Positions 8,075 through 17,055 of a DNA stretch of 38,075 bases are shown one piece after another (position 1 is the stretch's first letter; each line of letters begins with the position of its first letter). Under the pieces are notes generated by a model. It saw nothing but the letters and a program-made list of their open reading frames with translations, did no database searches and was not told where the DNA came from. The stretch is taken from contig NKIO01000036.1 in assembly GCA_002255935.1 (NCBI GenBank), forward strand, positions 1 to 38,075, read 5' to 3'. Source of the DNA: Comamonadaceae bacterium PBBC2 (GTDB taxonomy: Bacteria > Pseudomonadota > Gammaproteobacteria > Burkholderiales > Burkholderiaceae_C). Both the position numbers and the translations under genes were made by a program.

Positions 8075-8116
8075 TATTTGTTAATGCCTATTTGTTTATG
8101 TGCATTTGCTTATGTC
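8075..8116. repeat. Three degenerate 14-bp tandem repeats in a divergent promoter region
   Basis: TATTTGTTAATGCC, TATTTGTTTATGTG and CATTTGCTTATGTC lie head to tail between the two divergent hydrolase genes. The unit contains the TTTGTTTATG word seen upstream of sbp, both RCC1 genes and the Sox regulator. Three phased copies suggest a protein binding array or a short slipped duplication. The rest of the 8008-8225 gap shows nothing else clear. Confidence 0.6.
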
Positions 8117-8225
8117 GTGTTGCCACTGCGCAAAGCCCCCAAAGCAGCACGGTTAGCCCAGCGGGCTCTAACATCCCGACCCTGGCTGCTTTGACGAACC
8201 GCCCAGACATCTACCAGGAGCCCCT

Positions 8226-9116
8226 ATGCCACGACTCACCGCACACGATTTCCAGCCCGAAGTCCTTCAGTTGTTTGACCGCTATGTGCACGGCGACTTG
8301 AGCCGCCGCGGCTTCTTGGACGCTGCCATCCGATACGCCGGGTCGGCCGCAGGCGCAGCCGGTCTACTGGCGGCCCTGAGCCCGCAGTTTGCACAGGCCC
8401 AAATGATTGCGCCCCAAGACCCGCGCCTGCAAACCCGCAGACAGAGCTTTTCCTCCCCGGATGGCAATGGCCAAGTCAGCGGCTACCTGGTGCAGCCCGC
8501 AGGCAAGTCGGGCAAGCTGCCCGCCGTGCTGGTGGTGCATGAGAACCGCGGGCTCAATCCGCACATCGAAGACATTGCCCGCCGTATCGCGCTGGAGGGC
8601 TATTTGGCTTTTGCCCCCGACGCGTTGGCTACCGTGGGCGGCTATCCGGGCGATGAAGACAAGGCACGTGAACTATTTTCCAAGCTGGACCAGACCAAAG
8701 CGCGGGCCGACTTTGTAGCGGCAACACGCGCCCTGCTGACGCACCCCGAAGGCAATGGTCGGGTGGGTGTGGTTGGTTTTTGTTACGGCGGTGGCATAGC
8801 CAACTATCTGGCCACCCAGGTGCCCGAACTCGCCGCGGCCGTTCCGTTTTATGGGCAGCACGCGGCGGCAAATGAGGTGGCCAACATCAAAGCACCCTTG
8901 CAAATTCACTTTGCCGGCGTTGATGAGCGCGTGAATGCGGGCTGGCCCGCCTACGAGACAGCGCTGAAAGCTGCGGGCAAGCCTTATGAGGCCCACATCT
9001 ACGCCGGCGCACAACATGGCTTTAACAACGACACCACGCCGCGCTTTGATGCGGAGGCTGCCAAACTGGCGTGGCAGCGCACGCTGGCTTTCTTCAAATC
9101 CAAACTGCAGACCTGA
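8226..9116 (+). CDS. Exported dienelactone hydrolase family protein
   Basis: This 296-residue protein carries a Tat signal, LSRRGFLDAAIRYAGSAAGA at residues 25-44, with cleavage near AQAQ. The core is a dienelactone hydrolase: glutamate in VVHENRGLN (E106), nucleophile C186 in GFCYGGG, an aspartate in VDERVNAGW and a histidine in GAQHGFNN. Family members hydrolyse dienelactones or other small esters and lactones. A Tat-exported form acts in the periplasm, so the substrate is probably not the classic cytoplasmic intermediate of chlorocatechol breakdown. AGGAG before the ATG supports the start. It stands alone in its strand context and points towards yceI, which ends 32 bases away on the other strand. 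Confidence 0.92.
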   Translation: MPRLTAHDFQPEVLQLFDRYVHGDLSRRGFLDAAIRYAGSAAGAAGLLAALSPQFAQAQMIAPQDPRLQTRRQSFSSPDGNGQVSGYLVQPAGKSGKLPAVLVVHENRGLNPHIEDIARRIALEGYLAFAPDALATVGGYPGDEDKARELFSKLDQTKARADFVAATRALLTHPEGNGRVGVVGFCYGGGIANYLATQVPELAAAVPFYGQHAAANEVANIKAPLQIHFAGVDERVNAGWPAYETALKAAGKPYEAHIYAGAQHGFNNDTTPRFDAEAAKLAWQRTLAFFKSKLQT

Positions 9117-9148
9117 ACCGCGTGGCCCAAGTCCTTTAGTCGGCGCTT

Positions 9149-9718
9149 TTACTCAGCCCGAATCGCCTCAATCTGAATCTTGATAGTGACCTCATCTGGA
9201 ATGCGTGGCAGGCCATTGGTCATGCCATAGGCGCTGCGAACAATGGTGGCCTCAAAGTCACCACCGCACACCTCCCGCTTCAGGCGGTTGTGCTCATAGC
9301 AGTTGAAGAAAGTGGCCTTCAGTGTGGCCGGTTGGGTCTTGCCCAGCAGCGTCAAGGTACCGCTCACGACAGTCACTTTGTCGCCGTCAAAGCTGAACTT
9401 GTCGCCCACAAACTTGATGGTTGGAAACTCGGGTGCATTGAAGAAATCCTTGTTTTTCAGGTGTGCGTCCAGAGGCAGTACGCCGGTAGACAGCGAGTTC
9501 ACATCGATGGTGATCTCTGCCTTGCCGGTCTTGGCCGCGCGGTCTAGCGACACCGTGCCTTCCTTTTTGTCAAAGCGGCCGCGCAGGGTGCTGGTGCCAT
9601 TGTGGCGAACTTCAAAATTCGCAAACGTGTGGGACGGATCGACGTTGAAGTTCAAGCTTTGGGCCTGCGCGAAACTGGTGGCGGCCAGCAGGCCAGCGAG
9701 TATCCATTTGCGATGCAT
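9149..9718 (-). CDS. YceI family periplasmic lipid-binding-like protein
   Basis: This 189-residue protein has a signal peptide, MHRKWILAGLLAATSFAQAQ. The mature part starts LNFNVDPSHTFANFEVRHNG, the standard opening of YceI proteins, a lipocalin-like barrel thought to bind isoprenoid-type lipids. Further conserved pieces are VDVNSLSTG-like, FFNAPEFPTIKF and VSGTLTLLGKTQPA. I chose the ATG at 9718 because AAGGAAA lies at the right distance and the signal peptide begins there; an upstream start would add about 25 non-signal residues. Two cysteines in FFNCYEHNRLKREVCGGDF may form a disulfide. The exact role in this organism is unknown. Confidence 0.93.
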   Translation of the reverse strand: MHRKWILAGLLAATSFAQAQSLNFNVDPSHTFANFEVRHNGTSTLRGRFDKKEGTVSLDRAAKTGKAEITIDVNSLSTGVLPLDAHLKNKDFFNAPEFPTIKFVGDKFSFDGDKVTVVSGTLTLLGKTQPATLKATFFNCYEHNRLKREVCGGDFEATIVRSAYGMTNGLPRIPDEVTIKIQIEAIRAE

Positions 9719-9798
9719 GGGGTTTCCTTGGTAGTGTGAGTAACGACAAGCGTTAGCATACGGCGCTGCCAAAGACCCACCATCGCAAACCATCCGGC

Positions 9799-11613
9799 AT
9801 GCAATCCAACACCGCCTCCGCTTTCACACCCAGCGCCTTGATCGACTTTGCCGATCCGCGTGAAGGCACACCCAGCGCAACGGGCAGCCACCCGCGTCTG
9901 CGCCACGCATTTGGCGCACCGCGCCGGGTGCTCCGGGCGATGACACTGGCCGACGTGCGCCCGCTGCTGGACGCCGTAGAGTCAGAGGCCCGCCGAGGCG
10001 CGTGGTGCGTGGGGTATTTGCGGTACGAAGCAGCACCGGCGTTTGACCCGGCGTTTACCGTGCACGCCACCACCCAGCCTCTGGCGTGGTTTGCGGTGTA
10101 TGACGAGGCGCTGCCCTGGCCTGCGGCACCTGTGCCTAGCCCGGAGGGAATGGCACTGCAATGGCAATCCTTGCTTACGCGGCCTGACTTTGACGCGACC
10201 ATCGGTGAACTGCTGCAAGGCATCGCGCAGGGCGACTATTACCAGGTCAACTACACCGCCCCGCTGCTAGCCAGCCTGACAAAAAGTGACTCTGAAGACG
10301 AGTCCGCAGCGGCAGCGATAGCTTTGTTTCATGCACTGCAGCGCGCGCAGGCGGGTGGCTACGCGGCTTATCTGAACACCGGTGACGAGCACATCCTGTC
10401 AGTGTCACCTGAATTGTTTTTTGACTGGCAAGACGGCCTGCTACTGACCCGCCCCATGAAGGGCACCGCCCCACGCGGTGCTACACCCGAGGATGACCTG
10501 ACGGCTGCAGACGCCCTGAAAACATCACCCAAAGAGCGCGCAGAAAACGTCATGATCGTGGACCTGCTGCGCAATGACCTGTCGCGCATCGCGAAACCGT
10601 TTAGCGTGCAGGTGCCGCGCTTGTTTCATACGCAGGCGCTGCCCGCCGTGTGGCAAATGACCTCTGACATTACAGCCCGCACCCGCGCAGATTGCAGCCT
10701 GGCCGATGTGTTTGCAGCATTGTTCCCGTGTGGCTCTATCACCGGCGCACCCAAGGTGCAGGCCATGCGCGCCATCCGCGCGCTGGAGCCTCAGCCGCGC
10801 GGCGTGTACTGCGGCGCTTTGGGGGTTGTCAAACCCGGCGGCGCGGCCATCTTCAATGTGCCCATACGCACCGTCACGCTGCGTGGCGGCCAGGCCCAAT
10901 GCAGCATTGGCAGCGGCATTACCTCAGGCTCGGTGGCCGACGATGAATGGAATGAATGGCAGCACAAGCAAGCCTTTGTGCGCCGCGCCACCACGCGCTT
11001 TGAGCTATTGGAAACCTTGGGTCTACGCGATGGTCAACTGCAAAACCTGAGCGCCCACCTGGCCCGCATGGCGCAGGCGGCCCTGCACTTTGGCTACCCC
11101 TGGCAGCAAGACGCCGTAGAAGCAACGCTGCAAACTTTGACCAACCAACACGCCACAGGCGCATGGCGCGTGCGCCTGCTACTGGATGCACTGGGCCGCG
11201 CGCAAGCACAGGCCTACGCCCTACCCGCCACGCCAACGCTTGTGCGCTTGCAACTGGCCGACCGGCCGCTGGAAGAAGCCCAAAGCGAATTCGTGCGCTT
11301 TAAAACCACCAACCGCCCCCACTACGACGCCTTCACGCCTACTGACGCCCAAGTGTTTGACACCGTGCTGTGGAATGCCCAACGCGAGATCACCGAATGC
11401 ACGCGCGGCAACATCGCATTGCAATTGAATGGTCAGTGGCTGACACCGCCTTTGCGCTGCGGCTTGCTGCCCGGCGTGGGGCGGGCGCAGGCTTTGCAAG
11501 AAGGGCGCGTGACCGAAGCAGTGGTGCGGCTGGACGACTTGCCCGCCGTTACTGCTATGGCGTTTTTGAACAGTCTGCGCGGCTGGGTGCCAGCGCAATG
11601 GGCTACCCCATAG
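9799..11613 (+). CDS. pabBC: Bifunctional aminodeoxychorismate synthase component I / 4-amino-4-deoxychorismate lyase (PabB-PabC fusion)
   Basis: This 604-residue cytoplasmic enzyme makes p-aminobenzoate for folate. Residues about 1-360 are a chorismate-binding PabB domain: PELFFDW, then RPMKGTAPRG with the catalytic lysine near K221, and CGSITGAPKVQAM. Residues about 370-604 form a PLP-dependent lyase domain related to PabC and branched-chain aminotransferases, with the likely PLP lysine at K502 in VRFKTTNR and EITECTRGNI further on. The fusion is common in beta- and gammaproteobacteria. No PabA glutaminase gene is adjacent, so ammonia transfer must rely on a subunit encoded elsewhere. It stands as a single gene, and repeat copy 4 lies 11 bases after the stop. 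Confidence 0.95.
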   Translation: MQSNTASAFTPSALIDFADPREGTPSATGSHPRLRHAFGAPRRVLRAMTLADVRPLLDAVESEARRGAWCVGYLRYEAAPAFDPAFTVHATTQPLAWFAVYDEALPWPAAPVPSPEGMALQWQSLLTRPDFDATIGELLQGIAQGDYYQVNYTAPLLASLTKSDSEDESAAAAIALFHALQRAQAGGYAAYLNTGDEHILSVSPELFFDWQDGLLLTRPMKGTAPRGATPEDDLTAADALKTSPKERAENVMIVDLLRNDLSRIAKPFSVQVPRLFHTQALPAVWQMTSDITARTRADCSLADVFAALFPCGSITGAPKVQAMRAIRALEPQPRGVYCGALGVVKPGGAAIFNVPIRTVTLRGGQAQCSIGSGITSGSVADDEWNEWQHKQAFVRRATTRFELLETLGLRDGQLQNLSAHLARMAQAALHFGYPWQQDAVEATLQTLTNQHATGAWRVRLLLDALGRAQAQAYALPATPTLVRLQLADRPLEEAQSEFVRFKTTNRPHYDAFTPTDAQVFDTVLWNAQREITECTRGNIALQLNGQWLTPPLRCGLLPGVGRAQALQEGRVTEAVVRLDDLPAVTAMAFLNSLRGWVPAQWATP

Positions 11614-11623
11614 CAACTAAAAC

Positions 11624-11672
11624 GCTATTGATTTAATAGCTGCTCCCGCACTATCCACGACCTGAACGGCCG
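11624..11672 (-). repeat. Interspersed ~50-bp repeat, copy 4 (inverted)
   Basis: This copy reads GCTATTGATTTAATAGCTGC and TCCCGCACTATCCACGACCT on the plus strand, the reverse complement of copies 1-3. GCTATT and AATAGC form a perfect 6-bp hairpin. It sits between the converging pabBC and RCC1 genes, 11 bases from the pabBC stop, and may serve as their shared 3' end. Confidence 0.75.
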
Positions 11673-11701
11673 ATTAGGCCTTAAATTGATTGGCCTGTGC
11701 T

Positions 11702-14188
11702 TTACAGCGTAGCCCCCAACTTAAACCGCCCACTCGCCAGCATCTCATCCCAGCTTTGGGTCGCGGTGCTGCCTAGGCCATAGCCCAGGTAGATGTGGGT
11801 GCCTTTCAGCTCTGCCGTGTTAACGCCAATCAGCAAGTCCACGCGCGTGTCGCGCAGGCCCGCGCCATAGCCTTCGCGTTTGACGTTGTCCAGTGGCAGC
11901 CAGCCGTTCAGGGTGTGGGTAAACACTCGGCCATCCGGCAGGATGGCCACAAAGAACATATGCCCAGGGGTGTTGCTCTGCGTGTGAATGGGGTCGGGGG
12001 TCAGGGTGGCAGACAGCAAAACATTGAACGCCGGGCCTTCGCTGGTGATTTGGCCATTGACCGAAAGCGGCGGTGTGATGGAGGAAAACACCACTTGGGT
12101 GAGCGCCGCAGACACCGGGCCGGGCTGCACGCCTAACTGGCCCAACTCGTTTCTGCCCAAGCCGTAAAGGCTGCCATCGGTTTTGAGCCCTAACGTGAAG
12201 CCATTGCCACTGGACACTTGGGCGTAGCCCGTGCCCACTTGCAAGGGCGTGGAGTTGGCAACCACCGGGCCGTCGGGCAGCCACGCCACAATGAACCCCT
12301 CTTGATAGACCCACAGCGAGCCATCTGTCTTGACAGCAAATCGACTGCCCCAGGCGCCACGGTCCAAGCTGGCAAAACCTGAGCCCACAAAACTAGGGCC
12401 TGTGGTGCTGGCTGATTTCACAAAATTGTTGTCGCCTTCGGGCACGCGGTTGGTGATGGACTGCCATAGGTCACCGCCCTGTGTCAGCGCCACTAAACCA
12501 TCGACGTTTTTGCCAACATCGGCAAACCCACGGCCGATTTGTCGGGGCCGCGAGGGTGTGGACGAATTGCCCCACACCCACAGGCTGCCATCGGTTTTGA
12601 TGGCCAGTGCCTCATCGTTATTGGCCACCACTTTGGCAAACCCTTGGCCGATCTGCACAGGCTCGAAGGTGTTAGTCAGCGTGCCATCGCCCAACTGCCC
12701 GTACTCGTTGTTACCCCATGCCCACAGCGAGCCATCGGTTTTGATGCCGAAGGTGCGGTTGTAGGCCGTGGCGACTTCTGCAAAACCGCCGCCGTACTGA
12801 AAAGGCTGGCTCACGTAATAAGGAAACGTGTTGCCCGCCTTCAGCCCGTAATTGTTCGCGCCCCACGCCCACAGGCTGTGGTCGGCCTTAATGGCAAACA
12901 CATCCCGGTCGCCCACTGACACCTTGGTGTAGCCGGACCCAATCAGCTCTGGGCTAGTCGTGATTTCAAGCTTGCCATTGCCAAGAGACCCAGCGCGACC
13001 GTCCCCCCAAGCCCAAAGGCTGCTGTCGGACTTAACGGCAACGCCGTGTAGCCCCCCTGCGGCGATTTGCGTGTAGCCGGTGCCGATCAACAGGGGCTCA
13101 AAGACATTGGGCATGCTCCCCACGCCCAGCTGCCCATAGAGGTTGTTGCCCTCGGTCCAAATACTGCCATCACTTTTGGTGGCGACACTGTGCGCTCCAC
13201 TGGTAGCCGCATAGGTAAAACCAGTGCCAAATGGCTCAAAAGGAATAAAAAAATGGCCGTTCACCCGCAATAGGGTGCCATCCGCCTTGGTTAAATACGC
13301 GCCAGAGGGCAAGACTTGCCCATAGCCTTCACCCCTCAACCTGGGCGTACTCACGATCTCATTACCCTTCGAAAATCCAGCGACGTCACGGCAACTCGGC
13401 GTCTTGAAACACACGCTGCCTGCCACCCACAATGTTCCATCGCTTCTGACTGACAACGACAACGCAGGGTTGGCTGCCGCAGACGTGTAACCAGACCCCA
13501 CAAAAACAGGCACACTGCTGCTGACCGTGGAGCCTATGCCCAACTGACCGACTGTGTTGTCGCCCCAGGCCCACAAAGAGCCATCCGTCTTCAAAGCAAC
13601 GGTGTGCAGTTCAGTCGTGCTCACTTGCGCATAGCCATTGCCAACCTGCACCGGCAGGGCTACATCAACCAAGGTGCCGTTGCCCAATTGACCGAACTGG
13701 TTTTTCCCCCAAGCCCACAGACTGCCATCGGTCTTGATGGCCAAGGCATGGGCCAAGACTGCAGAGACCTGTGCGAAGCCCTGCCCCACCTGCATCGGTG
13801 TATTAGTCTGCTTCAAGTTTTGGTTGCCCAATAGACCCGTGCTGTTGTCACCCCAGGCCCACAGGCTGCCATCGGTCTTAATGGCCAGTGAATAGTTGCC
13901 CGCGGCCGCCACCTGCGCAAAGCCGCTGCCCACTTTCACCGGGCTGGCAGAGGGCAGATTCTTTCCATTGCCCAGTTGCCCAAAGCGGTTGTCGCCCCAG
14001 GCCCACAGCGAGCCATCGGGACGGATGGCCAGCGTGTGGTTATCACCCACCGCCACTTTCTGCACTGTGGCGGCGCGGGCTGCACTGAGGCCAAGGCCCG
14101 TGAGCAGCGTCAGGGCGAACAAGAGCCTTAAAGTGATGGCCCCCAGGCGCGCCCAGATTTTATGAAATGGCAGTGTGTGGGTGTTCAT
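11702..14188 (-). CDS. Exported RCC1-repeat protein A
   Basis: This 828-residue protein starts with a signal peptide: basic MNTHTLPFHKIWARLG, a hydrophobic core, then SAARAAT. It carries about 14 RCC1-type repeats of roughly 50 residues, each with the pattern LAIKTDGSLWAWGDN...GQLGNG. Some repeats are degenerate, such as the ones ending GSVC and NGHFF. Fourteen repeats would fit two seven-bladed propellers. The final 110 residues form a separate domain (FNVLLSATLTPDPIHTQSNT onward, ending WDEMLASGRFKLGATL). RCC1 repeats mediate binding in other proteins, but the ligand here is unknown. It lies immediately downstream of a close paralogue in the same orientation. The ATG is preceded by AGGGAGGAACAC. 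Confidence 0.88.
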   Translation of the reverse strand: MNTHTLPFHKIWARLGAITLRLLFALTLLTGLGLSAARAATVQKVAVGDNHTLAIRPDGSLWAWGDNRFGQLGNGKNLPSASPVKVGSGFAQVAAAGNYSLAIKTDGSLWAWGDNSTGLLGNQNLKQTNTPMQVGQGFAQVSAVLAHALAIKTDGSLWAWGKNQFGQLGNGTLVDVALPVQVGNGYAQVSTTELHTVALKTDGSLWAWGDNTVGQLGIGSTVSSSVPVFVGSGYTSAAANPALSLSVRSDGTLWVAGSVCFKTPSCRDVAGFSKGNEIVSTPRLRGEGYGQVLPSGAYLTKADGTLLRVNGHFFIPFEPFGTGFTYAATSGAHSVATKSDGSIWTEGNNLYGQLGVGSMPNVFEPLLIGTGYTQIAAGGLHGVAVKSDSSLWAWGDGRAGSLGNGKLEITTSPELIGSGYTKVSVGDRDVFAIKADHSLWAWGANNYGLKAGNTFPYYVSQPFQYGGGFAEVATAYNRTFGIKTDGSLWAWGNNEYGQLGDGTLTNTFEPVQIGQGFAKVVANNDEALAIKTDGSLWVWGNSSTPSRPRQIGRGFADVGKNVDGLVALTQGGDLWQSITNRVPEGDNNFVKSASTTGPSFVGSGFASLDRGAWGSRFAVKTDGSLWVYQEGFIVAWLPDGPVVANSTPLQVGTGYAQVSSGNGFTLGLKTDGSLYGLGRNELGQLGVQPGPVSAALTQVVFSSITPPLSVNGQITSEGPAFNVLLSATLTPDPIHTQSNTPGHMFFVAILPDGRVFTHTLNGWLPLDNVKREGYGAGLRDTRVDLLIGVNTAELKGTHIYLGYGLGSTATQSWDEMLASGRFKLGATL

Positions 14189-14222
14189 GTGTTCCTCCCT
14201 TGCTGAGGTGTTTGTTTATGCG
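14189..14222 (-). promoter_or_regulatory. Leader of RCC1 protein A, duplicated upstream of protein B
   Basis: The minus strand reads CGCATAAACAAACA, then a spacer and GGGAGGAACACATG. Nearly the same leader precedes the second RCC1 gene (16803-16836), so promoter and ribosome binding site were duplicated with the gene. Similarity fades beyond about 14235. The CATAAA block could be a -10 element. Confidence 0.5.
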
Positions 14223-14288
14223 CCGGTGCACAGTGGCCGCCAGATGCCCGATGGATGGGCTGCTTTGCCTAAATTTGTGGTACGTGCT

Positions 14289-16802
14289 TTACAGCGTAGT
14301 CCCTAACTTAAACCGCCCACTCGCCAGCATCTCATCCCAGCTTTGAGTCGCGGTGCTGCCCAGGCCATAGCCCAGGTAGATGTGGGTGCCTTTCAGCTCT
14401 GCTGTGTTAACGCCAATCAGCAATTCCACCAGCGTGTCTCGCAGGCCAGCGCCATAGCCCTCGCGCTTGACGTTGTCCAATGGCAGCCAGCCGTTCAGGG
14501 TATGGGTGAACACCCGGCCATCGGGCAGGATGGCGATGAAGAACATATGGCCTGGTGTGTTGCTCTGGGTGTGAATGGGGTCGGGGGTCAGGGTGGCAGA
14601 CAGCAATACATTGAAGGCCGGGCCTTCGCTGGTGATTTGGCCGTTGACCCCTTGGGGTATAGGCGCAGCGGGAGCAAACACCTGCGTCAACGGCAACGAT
14701 ACCGGGCCGGGCGGCACACCCAATTGGCCCAACTCGTTGCTGCCCCAGCCGTACAGGCTGCCATCGGTCTTGAGCCCCAAGGTAAAGCCATTGCCGCTGG
14801 ACACTTGGGCGTAGCCCGTACCCACTTGCAAGGGCGTGCCGTAGGCCACCACCGGGCCATCGGGCAGCCACGCCGCAATGAACCCGGGCTCGAACGTCCA
14901 CAGCGAACCATCGGTTTTGATGGCGAAGCTACTACCCCAGGCACCCTTGTCCAGGCTGGCAAAACCCGAGCCCACAAAGTTGGGGCCCGAGGTTTTGGCA
15001 GGTATCACAAAATTGTTGTCTCCCTCGGGCAGACGGTTACTGACGAACTGCCAAAGGTCCCCGCTCTGTGTCAGCGCCACCAAACCCGCGCGGTTTCTAC
15101 CGACATCCGCAAACCCACGGCCGATTTGCCGGGGGCGCGAGGGGGTGTACGCTATCTGAGTACCCACCTGGGTGCCGAGCGAATTGCCCCACACCCACAG
15201 GCTGCCATCGGTTTTGATGGCCAATGCAGCATCGTTATTAGCCACCACCTTGGCAAACCCTTGGCCGATCTGCACAGGCTCAAAGGTAGGGGTCAGCGTG
15301 CCGTCGCCCAATTGCCCGTAATCGTTGTTACCCCATGCCCACAATGAGCCATCGGTTTTGATGCCAAAGCTGCGGTTGTAGGCCGTAGCAACTTCGACAA
15401 AGCCGCTGCCGTACTGAAAGGGCTGGCTCACGTAATAGGGACTCGTGTTGCCCGCCTTCAGCCCGTAATAGTTTCTGCCCCACGCCCACAGGCTGTTGTC
15501 TGACTTGATGGCAAAGACATCCCGGTCGCCAGCCGACACCTTGGTGTAGCCGGTCCCAATCAGCTCTGGGCTAGTCGTGATTTCAAACTTTCCATTCCCA
15601 AGAGACCCAGCGCGGCCATCACCCCACGCCCACAAGGAACTGTCAGACTTGAGTGCGACTGTATGAACGCCCCCAGCCGAAATCTGCGTGTAGTCGGTGC
15701 CGATCAATACAGGCTCATACACGTTGGGCATGGTACCTACCCCGAGTTGTCCAAAGTCGTTGCTGCCTTGGGTCCAAATACTGCCATCACTTTTGACGGC
15801 GACACCGGCGACTGCATACGTGAAACCAGCGCCAAATGGCTCAAAAGGACCATTGAATAAATACCCATTCAACCTCAACAAAGTGCCATCTGTTTGGGTC
15901 ACATAGGCACCAGAGGGCAAGACTTGTCCGTAGCCCTCACCCAGCAAGGCGGGCGTAGTCACAGTCTCAGGGTTCGTGAATCCGCCGATGCTAAAGCACC
16001 GCGTGGTCGGTAGGCAAACCCCACCCCAAACCCACAAGGTGCCATCACTTTTGACAGCCAGCGTGAAAGCAGAGGAGCTAGAGCTCGCTGCCGCAGAAGA
16101 GAACCCAGACCCGACTAATACCGGCACCAGGCTACTGACCGTGGTGCCTATGCCCAACTGACCTTTGGAGTTGTCGCCCCACGCCCACAGGCTGCTATCA
16201 GACTTCAAAGCAACGGTGTGCGCATCAACGGTGTTAACTTGCACAAAGCCGCTGCCAACGCGCGTTGGCAAGGCCGTGTCCACCAAAGTGCCGATGCCCA
16301 ATTGGCCGTAGGTATTGATGCCCCAAGCCCACAGGCTGCCGTCGGTCTTGACGGCAAGTGCGTGGCCGCGCGCCGCCGCGACCTGTGCATAGCCTTGCCC
16401 CACTTGCGCCGGGGTGTTGGTCTGCTTCAGGCTGCCATTACCCAACTGCCCCTTGCTGTTGTCGCCCCAAGCCCACAGACTGCCGTCGGTCTTGATGGCC
16501 AGTGAATAGTTGCCCGCCGCAGCCACCTGGGCAAAGCCACTGCCGACATTCACCGGGCTGGCAGACGGAAGGTTTTTTCCATTACCCAATTGACCATTGC
16601 GGTTGTCACCCCAAGCCCAAAGCGAACCATCCGACCGAATGACCAGCGTGTGGTTGTCTCCCGCCGCTGCGGTTTGCACCGTAGCGGCACGGGCTGCACT
16701 GAGGCAAAGGCCCATGAGCAGCGTCAGGGCGAACAAGAGCCGCAATGTGACGGCACCTAGGCGAGCCCAGGCTTTATGAAATGGCAGTGTGTGAATGTTC
16801 AT
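14289..16802 (-). CDS. Exported RCC1-repeat protein B, paralogue of A
   Basis: This 837-residue protein has the same layout as its neighbour: signal peptide starting MNIHTLPFHKAWARLGAVTL, about 14 RCC1 repeats and an almost identical C-terminal domain ending FKLGTTL. I chose the ATG at 16802 because it aligns with the neighbour's start and follows GGGAGGAACGC; a start seven codons earlier is possible. Differences cluster in the degenerate middle repeats and in a small insertion near LGTQVGTQIAYTPSRP, while the first four repeats and the C-terminal 110 residues are strongly conserved. This points to tandem duplication with later divergence or partial gene conversion. Each gene has its own leader, so both are probably expressed. 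The function is unknown; secretion or surface exposure is inferred from the signal peptide. Confidence 0.88.
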   Translation of the reverse strand: MNIHTLPFHKAWARLGAVTLRLLFALTLLMGLCLSAARAATVQTAAAGDNHTLVIRSDGSLWAWGDNRNGQLGNGKNLPSASPVNVGSGFAQVAAAGNYSLAIKTDGSLWAWGDNSKGQLGNGSLKQTNTPAQVGQGYAQVAAARGHALAVKTDGSLWAWGINTYGQLGIGTLVDTALPTRVGSGFVQVNTVDAHTVALKSDSSLWAWGDNSKGQLGIGTTVSSLVPVLVGSGFSSAAASSSSSAFTLAVKSDGTLWVWGGVCLPTTRCFSIGGFTNPETVTTPALLGEGYGQVLPSGAYVTQTDGTLLRLNGYLFNGPFEPFGAGFTYAVAGVAVKSDGSIWTQGSNDFGQLGVGTMPNVYEPVLIGTDYTQISAGGVHTVALKSDSSLWAWGDGRAGSLGNGKFEITTSPELIGTGYTKVSAGDRDVFAIKSDNSLWAWGRNYYGLKAGNTSPYYVSQPFQYGSGFVEVATAYNRSFGIKTDGSLWAWGNNDYGQLGDGTLTPTFEPVQIGQGFAKVVANNDAALAIKTDGSLWVWGNSLGTQVGTQIAYTPSRPRQIGRGFADVGRNRAGLVALTQSGDLWQFVSNRLPEGDNNFVIPAKTSGPNFVGSGFASLDKGAWGSSFAIKTDGSLWTFEPGFIAAWLPDGPVVAYGTPLQVGTGYAQVSSGNGFTLGLKTDGSLYGWGSNELGQLGVPPGPVSLPLTQVFAPAAPIPQGVNGQITSEGPAFNVLLSATLTPDPIHTQSNTPGHMFFIAILPDGRVFTHTLNGWLPLDNVKREGYGAGLRDTLVELLIGVNTAELKGTHIYLGYGLGSTATQSWDEMLASGRFKLGTTL

Positions 16803-16840
16803 GCGTTCCTCCCTTGCAGACATGTTTGTTTATGCGCCGG
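16803..16840 (-). promoter_or_regulatory. Leader of RCC1 protein B
   Basis: It contains the plus-strand word TTTGTTTATGCG at 16825-16836 and the ribosome binding site GGGAGGAACGC, matching the leader of protein A almost base for base. The gap continues to 16980 with sequence in which I see no gene. Confidence 0.5.
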
Positions 16841-16980
16841 TTCACAGAGGCCACTAGCTGCCAGGTGGATGGCAGTGGTGGCGCAGCGTGGCGGCTTTAC
16901 GTTGCAACGGAGTCTAGCGTTTGACTGTGACAAAAACTTGTGCGCCTGGGCACAGTTAGGTCGTAATTCTTTGTAGCTTC

Positions 16981-17030
16981 GCTATTATTTTAGGAGCTGC
17001 TCCCGCACTATCCACGGCCTGAACGGCACA
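16981..17030 (-). repeat. Interspersed ~50-bp repeat, copy 5 (inverted)
   Basis: The plus strand reads GCTATTATTTTAGGAGCTGC and TCCCGCACTATCCACGGCCT. It lies 25 bases beyond the stop of the minus-strand DUF442 gene, in the same orientation as copy 4, again at a gene 3' end. Confidence 0.75.
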
Positions 17031-17055
17031 TTCGGCACTCAGACGACTCGGGTCA

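Noticed and set aside
8075..8116. Mini CRISPR or tRNA-like structure
   Set aside because: The units are contiguous 14-bp direct repeats with no spacers and no cloverleaf potential.
14343..15347. 334-codon plus-strand frame opposite the second RCC1 gene
   Set aside because: It mirrors repeated RCC1 coding sequence and is itself repetitive only for that reason.
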